A stretch of 64,000 nucleotides of DNA from Geomesophilobacter sediminis (lineage in GTDB: Bacteria > Desulfobacterota > Desulfuromonadia > Geobacterales > Geobacteraceae), in assembly GCF_016458275.1 (NCBI RefSeq), contig NZ_JAEMHM010000025.1, positions 24,233 through 88,232 on the forward strand. Direction: 5' to 3'. The position numbers and the translations under genes are program-made. Position 1 is the first letter of the stretch. The number at the start of each line of letters is the position of its first letter. The notes beneath the pieces were generated by a model. It worked only from the letters and a program-made list of their open reading frames with translations, was not told the DNA's origin and did no database searches. Positions 62,017-64,000 of this stretch are shown one piece after another.

Positions 62017-62844
62017 TTATTGGTTTACTTCAAAAAGTTTTTCTTTTGCTTGTTCAAATTGAAAATCTGTCAATTGACCTGCATTTTTCATTAATATTAG
62101 CCTTTCAAGCTGCAAAACAATGTCGTTAGAAACTCGGTTTTTCAATGCTTTTATAGTGGTAAATGTATTGGATAATTTAAGACGTAATGTCTCAGGGTTA
62201 AACTCAGAAGTATGCAGAAAAACCTCGCCTCCTTCCCAATCAATTTTTAATACGGTATTGACTGTGTTCTTGGCGGTTAGCGCATTTATGACTGAGGCAA
62301 TCCCGATACCAGCAATGGCTCCGTCTATACCAAACCCACCACCAATCATTCCTGCGTCAGTGCGAACCTCTCCTGGGCCGCCGATCTCCAGATCATGAAC
62401 ATGAGTAAGGTTAATTTTAAATGTGGATCTTTTTGATTCTAAACTAATCAGATTGTTACTAAATATAACCTTACATTTTTCACCTGGATCAATTGGAATT
62501 TCACTTCCTCCCAAAAGAGAAAAGTTGATCTGAATAAATGGATCTACACCATATGAAAGCTCATGTTTTTCGCGTATTAAATCATTAATTTGTCGTACAC
62601 ATTTCTCTATATCATGTGGTTCAATCCTAACCTTTAATAAATCGGAACCGTTTAGTCCTTTGATCTTAATCATTTCGATGCCAAAAAATTTAAATGTCGT
62701 TGCCTCTTTCATTTCGTTAATTTTTGCAGATCTTTCAAGTTTTAAATTAAAAGGGCCATTGTCTATCACTACTACACGATCTGAATAAATATGAAAAGTA
62801 AATGGCTTACGCTCGTACGTCGTAATTGGCTTCGAATTTTCCAC
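62017..62844 (-). CDS. Protein of unknown function with SHOCT-type C-terminus
   Basis: A 275-residue protein with AT-rich codon use. The body has two similar beta-rich, PH-like segments (FTFHIYSDRVVVIDNGPFNL and CKVIFSNNLISLESKRSTFK) and a Gly-rich hydrophobic stretch near 190-215 (AGMIGGGFGIDGAIAGIGIA). The final 27 residues, LERLILMKNAGQLTDFQFEQ, match the SHOCT oligomerisation motif. GTG 62844 follows GGAGGG and is preferred to an ATG at 62919. The 5' side is cut by the IS end at about 62959. Confidence 0.65.
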   Translation of the reverse strand: MENSKPITTYERKPFTFHIYSDRVVVIDNGPFNLKLERSAKINEMKEATTFKFFGIEMIKIKGLNGSDLLKVRIEPHDIEKCVRQINDLIREKHELSYGVDPFIQINFSLLGGSEIPIDPGEKCKVIFSNNLISLESKRSTFKINLTHVHDLEIGGPGEVRTDAGMIGGGFGIDGAIAGIGIASVINALTAKNTVNTVLKIDWEGGEVFLHTSEFNPETLRLKLSNTFTTIKALKNRVSNDIVLQLERLILMKNAGQLTDFQFEQAKEKLFEVNQ

Positions 62845-62958
62845 ATTTCCCTCCGTCAAAATGTAAATAGCCAATCTGCTGGAACCGTGAGCAGGATAGG
62901 CCGCATTCCGATCTATCATTACAGGCGGGATCTTCCAGGGGACGTTGTTAAAAAATTA

Positions 62959-64000
62959 GGTTCTTCAGCAGAATCTGTGGGTGCCCTTAGGCACAGGCAG
63001 ATTTCCAAGTGTGTGATACAAAGCGACTTTTATAACCTCAACATTTCTGAAACCGTACGCTTTTCTGCAGGTTACTTTCGCCTTGTTGTTAAACCCCTCG
63101 ACAGCGCCCAGGGCAACCTTCCTTCTGGCTCCAAACCAGTTCAGAAGTAGCTGCCGGTGGGAGCGCAGCATCTGAGCTATCTTCTTCATCGGCTTCAAAC
63201 GTGAGCGCATCGTTCGACGGCACCATTCATCGAGAAACCTTCCAGCCCATCCGGCGCTCTTGTAGTGCCAGAACTGGTCAAAGTCCTCTTTGAGCAGATA
63301 TGCTCGAACAGTTTTGAGGTTAATTGCCAGCAGTTCCTTCAGTTTGACCGTTTGCTTGTCGGTCAGATTGGCTGGTCGTTTCAGGAGGCACCATCGGCTC
63401 CCGGTTAAAACTGGCTGCTTTCCTTTAGCTTTAAGCTCTTTGGCTTCTGTCGCCCTGACCTTGTCTATCGCCTTCCCGAAATGGGTCATGAGATGGAACC
63501 GGTCAATGATATGCAGCGCTTTTCCAGCCACTTCTGCCGCTATCCGCAGATAGGGTTGCCAGAGGTCACTGCAAATGAAGCCCAGCCGCGATGTTCGTTC
63601 GACACCGAAGTCCTTGAAGAACTGTCTGAGCGTATTTCCGGTCCGCTCTTTTCCGACCCAAAGCAGCCGGCGGCAGTTGGTATCGATCTGGTACACCAAC
63701 GTCAGGTACTTGTGACCTCTTTTCCAGGCGATCTCGTCGATGCCGATTGCAGTGACATTTTCGAGATCGCGGTGGCCAAGGCCCCAAGCTACAGCCATCT
63801 TGACCGAGCGAAAAACGTTGTCCCAACTGGTGCCGAAGACCACGGCGACCTCTTTCCAGGACAACCGCTTGGCCCAGGTAGCCAAGAACCAGGCGTAAGT
63901 CGTGGTCAGGTGGTTCTTTCCCTCTGTCCAAGGAATCCGTTCGACTTTCACCCCGCAACTGGGACAGTTGACCCGTCGCAAGGCATAGAGGAAGAAAACG
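62959..64000 (-). mobile_element. ISL3-type insertion sequence, left end and most of the transposase
   Basis: The probable end begins GGTTCTTCAGCAGAATCTG at 62959, overlapping the transposase stop, as in ISL3 elements. The other end lies beyond the window, so the inverted repeat cannot be confirmed. Confidence 0.6.
62965..64000 (-). CDS. ISL3 family transposase (5' end outside the window)
   Basis: 345 codons are present and the frame is open to the window edge, where it reads VFFLYALRRVNCPSCG, so the true start lies to the right. The zinc-finger CPSCG, the DDE-type catalytic region (GIDEIAWKRGHKYLTLVYQI, then CSDLWQPYLRIAAEV and HIIDRFHLMTHFGKAID) and the terminal EGFNNKAKV with catalytic Glu are intact. 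It appears functional within the visible part. Confidence 0.92.
   Translation of the reverse strand, partial: VFFLYALRRVNCPSCGVKVERIPWTEGKNHLTTTYAWFLATWAKRLSWKEVAVVFGTSWDNVFRSVKMAVAWGLGHRDLENVTAIGIDEIAWKRGHKYLTLVYQIDTNCRRLLWVGKERTGNTLRQFFKDFGVERTSRLGFICSDLWQPYLRIAAEVAGKALHIIDRFHLMTHFGKAIDKVRATEAKELKAKGKQPVLTGSRWCLLKRPANLTDKQTVKLKELLAINLKTVRAYLLKEDFDQFWHYKSAGWAGRFLDEWCRRTMRSRLKPMKKIAQMLRSHRQLLLNWFGARRKVALGAVEGFNNKAKVTCRKAYGFRNVEVIKVALYHTLGNLPVPKGTHRFC

Overview
The window is GC-rich bacterial chromosome. The gene content points to the Geobacter/Geomonas group of Desulfobacterota: a 12-haem c-type cytochrome, GEMM-class cyclic-dinucleotide riboswitches of the type described from Geobacter, an MglA-like GTPase beside a SPOR protein, a DUF4124 protein and many secreted repeat proteins. 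I infer the genus from gene content only; no 16S rRNA or tRNA gene was seen.

Layout. 1-10 kb: housekeeping genes, mostly on the minus strand (5' end of scpA, an M50 protease, sbcD-sbcC repair nuclease, a lipoprotein, DUF1456, a beta-hydroxyacid dehydrogenase, nth) and a PHP phosphoesterase. 10-22 kb: a kinase-BON fusion, a GTPase/SPOR operon with MgtC, an EF-G paralogue, coaX, nadC-birA and the dodecahaem cytochrome. 22-27 kb: two radical-SAM proteins and a methyltransferase-DUF2284 fusion, separated by REP-like palindromes. 27-47 kb: a surface-glycan region with glycosyltransferases, a polysaccharide deacetylase, an ACP/acyl-activating enzyme/ketoreductase trio, an asparagine-synthase-type amidotransferase, and secreted DUF4082 and lectin-fold proteins. 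Two paralogues of an unrecognised family lie at the two ends of its core. 47-52 kb: oligoendopeptidase F, then a PilB/GspE-type ATPase with an MshEN-type N-terminus, followed by an HDOD gene. 52-64 kb: a more AT-rich accessory island with a Septu-like ATPase/HNH pair, a secreted caspase-S41 double protease, a DUF4384 protein, a caspase-sulfatase-modifying-factor gene cut at a palindromic element, two orphan proteins and an ISL3-type insertion sequence running off the right edge.

Most notable signals. (1) Two secreted-protein genes (40331 and 44568) share one control design: a GTGA-N6-TCAC CRP/FNR-type site centred 29.5 bp before a TATAAA box (equivalent to -41.5), then a GEMM-I aptamer whose sequence fits the cyclic AMP-GMP-responsive Geobacter subclass, then one or two terminators. 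A third such operator precedes the divergent secreted-protein gene ending at 42934. With the MshEN-type ATPase this suggests cyclic-dinucleotide control of surface attachment. (2) The caspase-S41 fusion with its DUF4384 and caspase-SUMF1 neighbours looks like an envelope proteolytic module I do not recognise as a described system. (3) The Septu-like nuclease keeps its catalytic-type HxEH and Asn but appears to have lost most zinc-binding cysteines.
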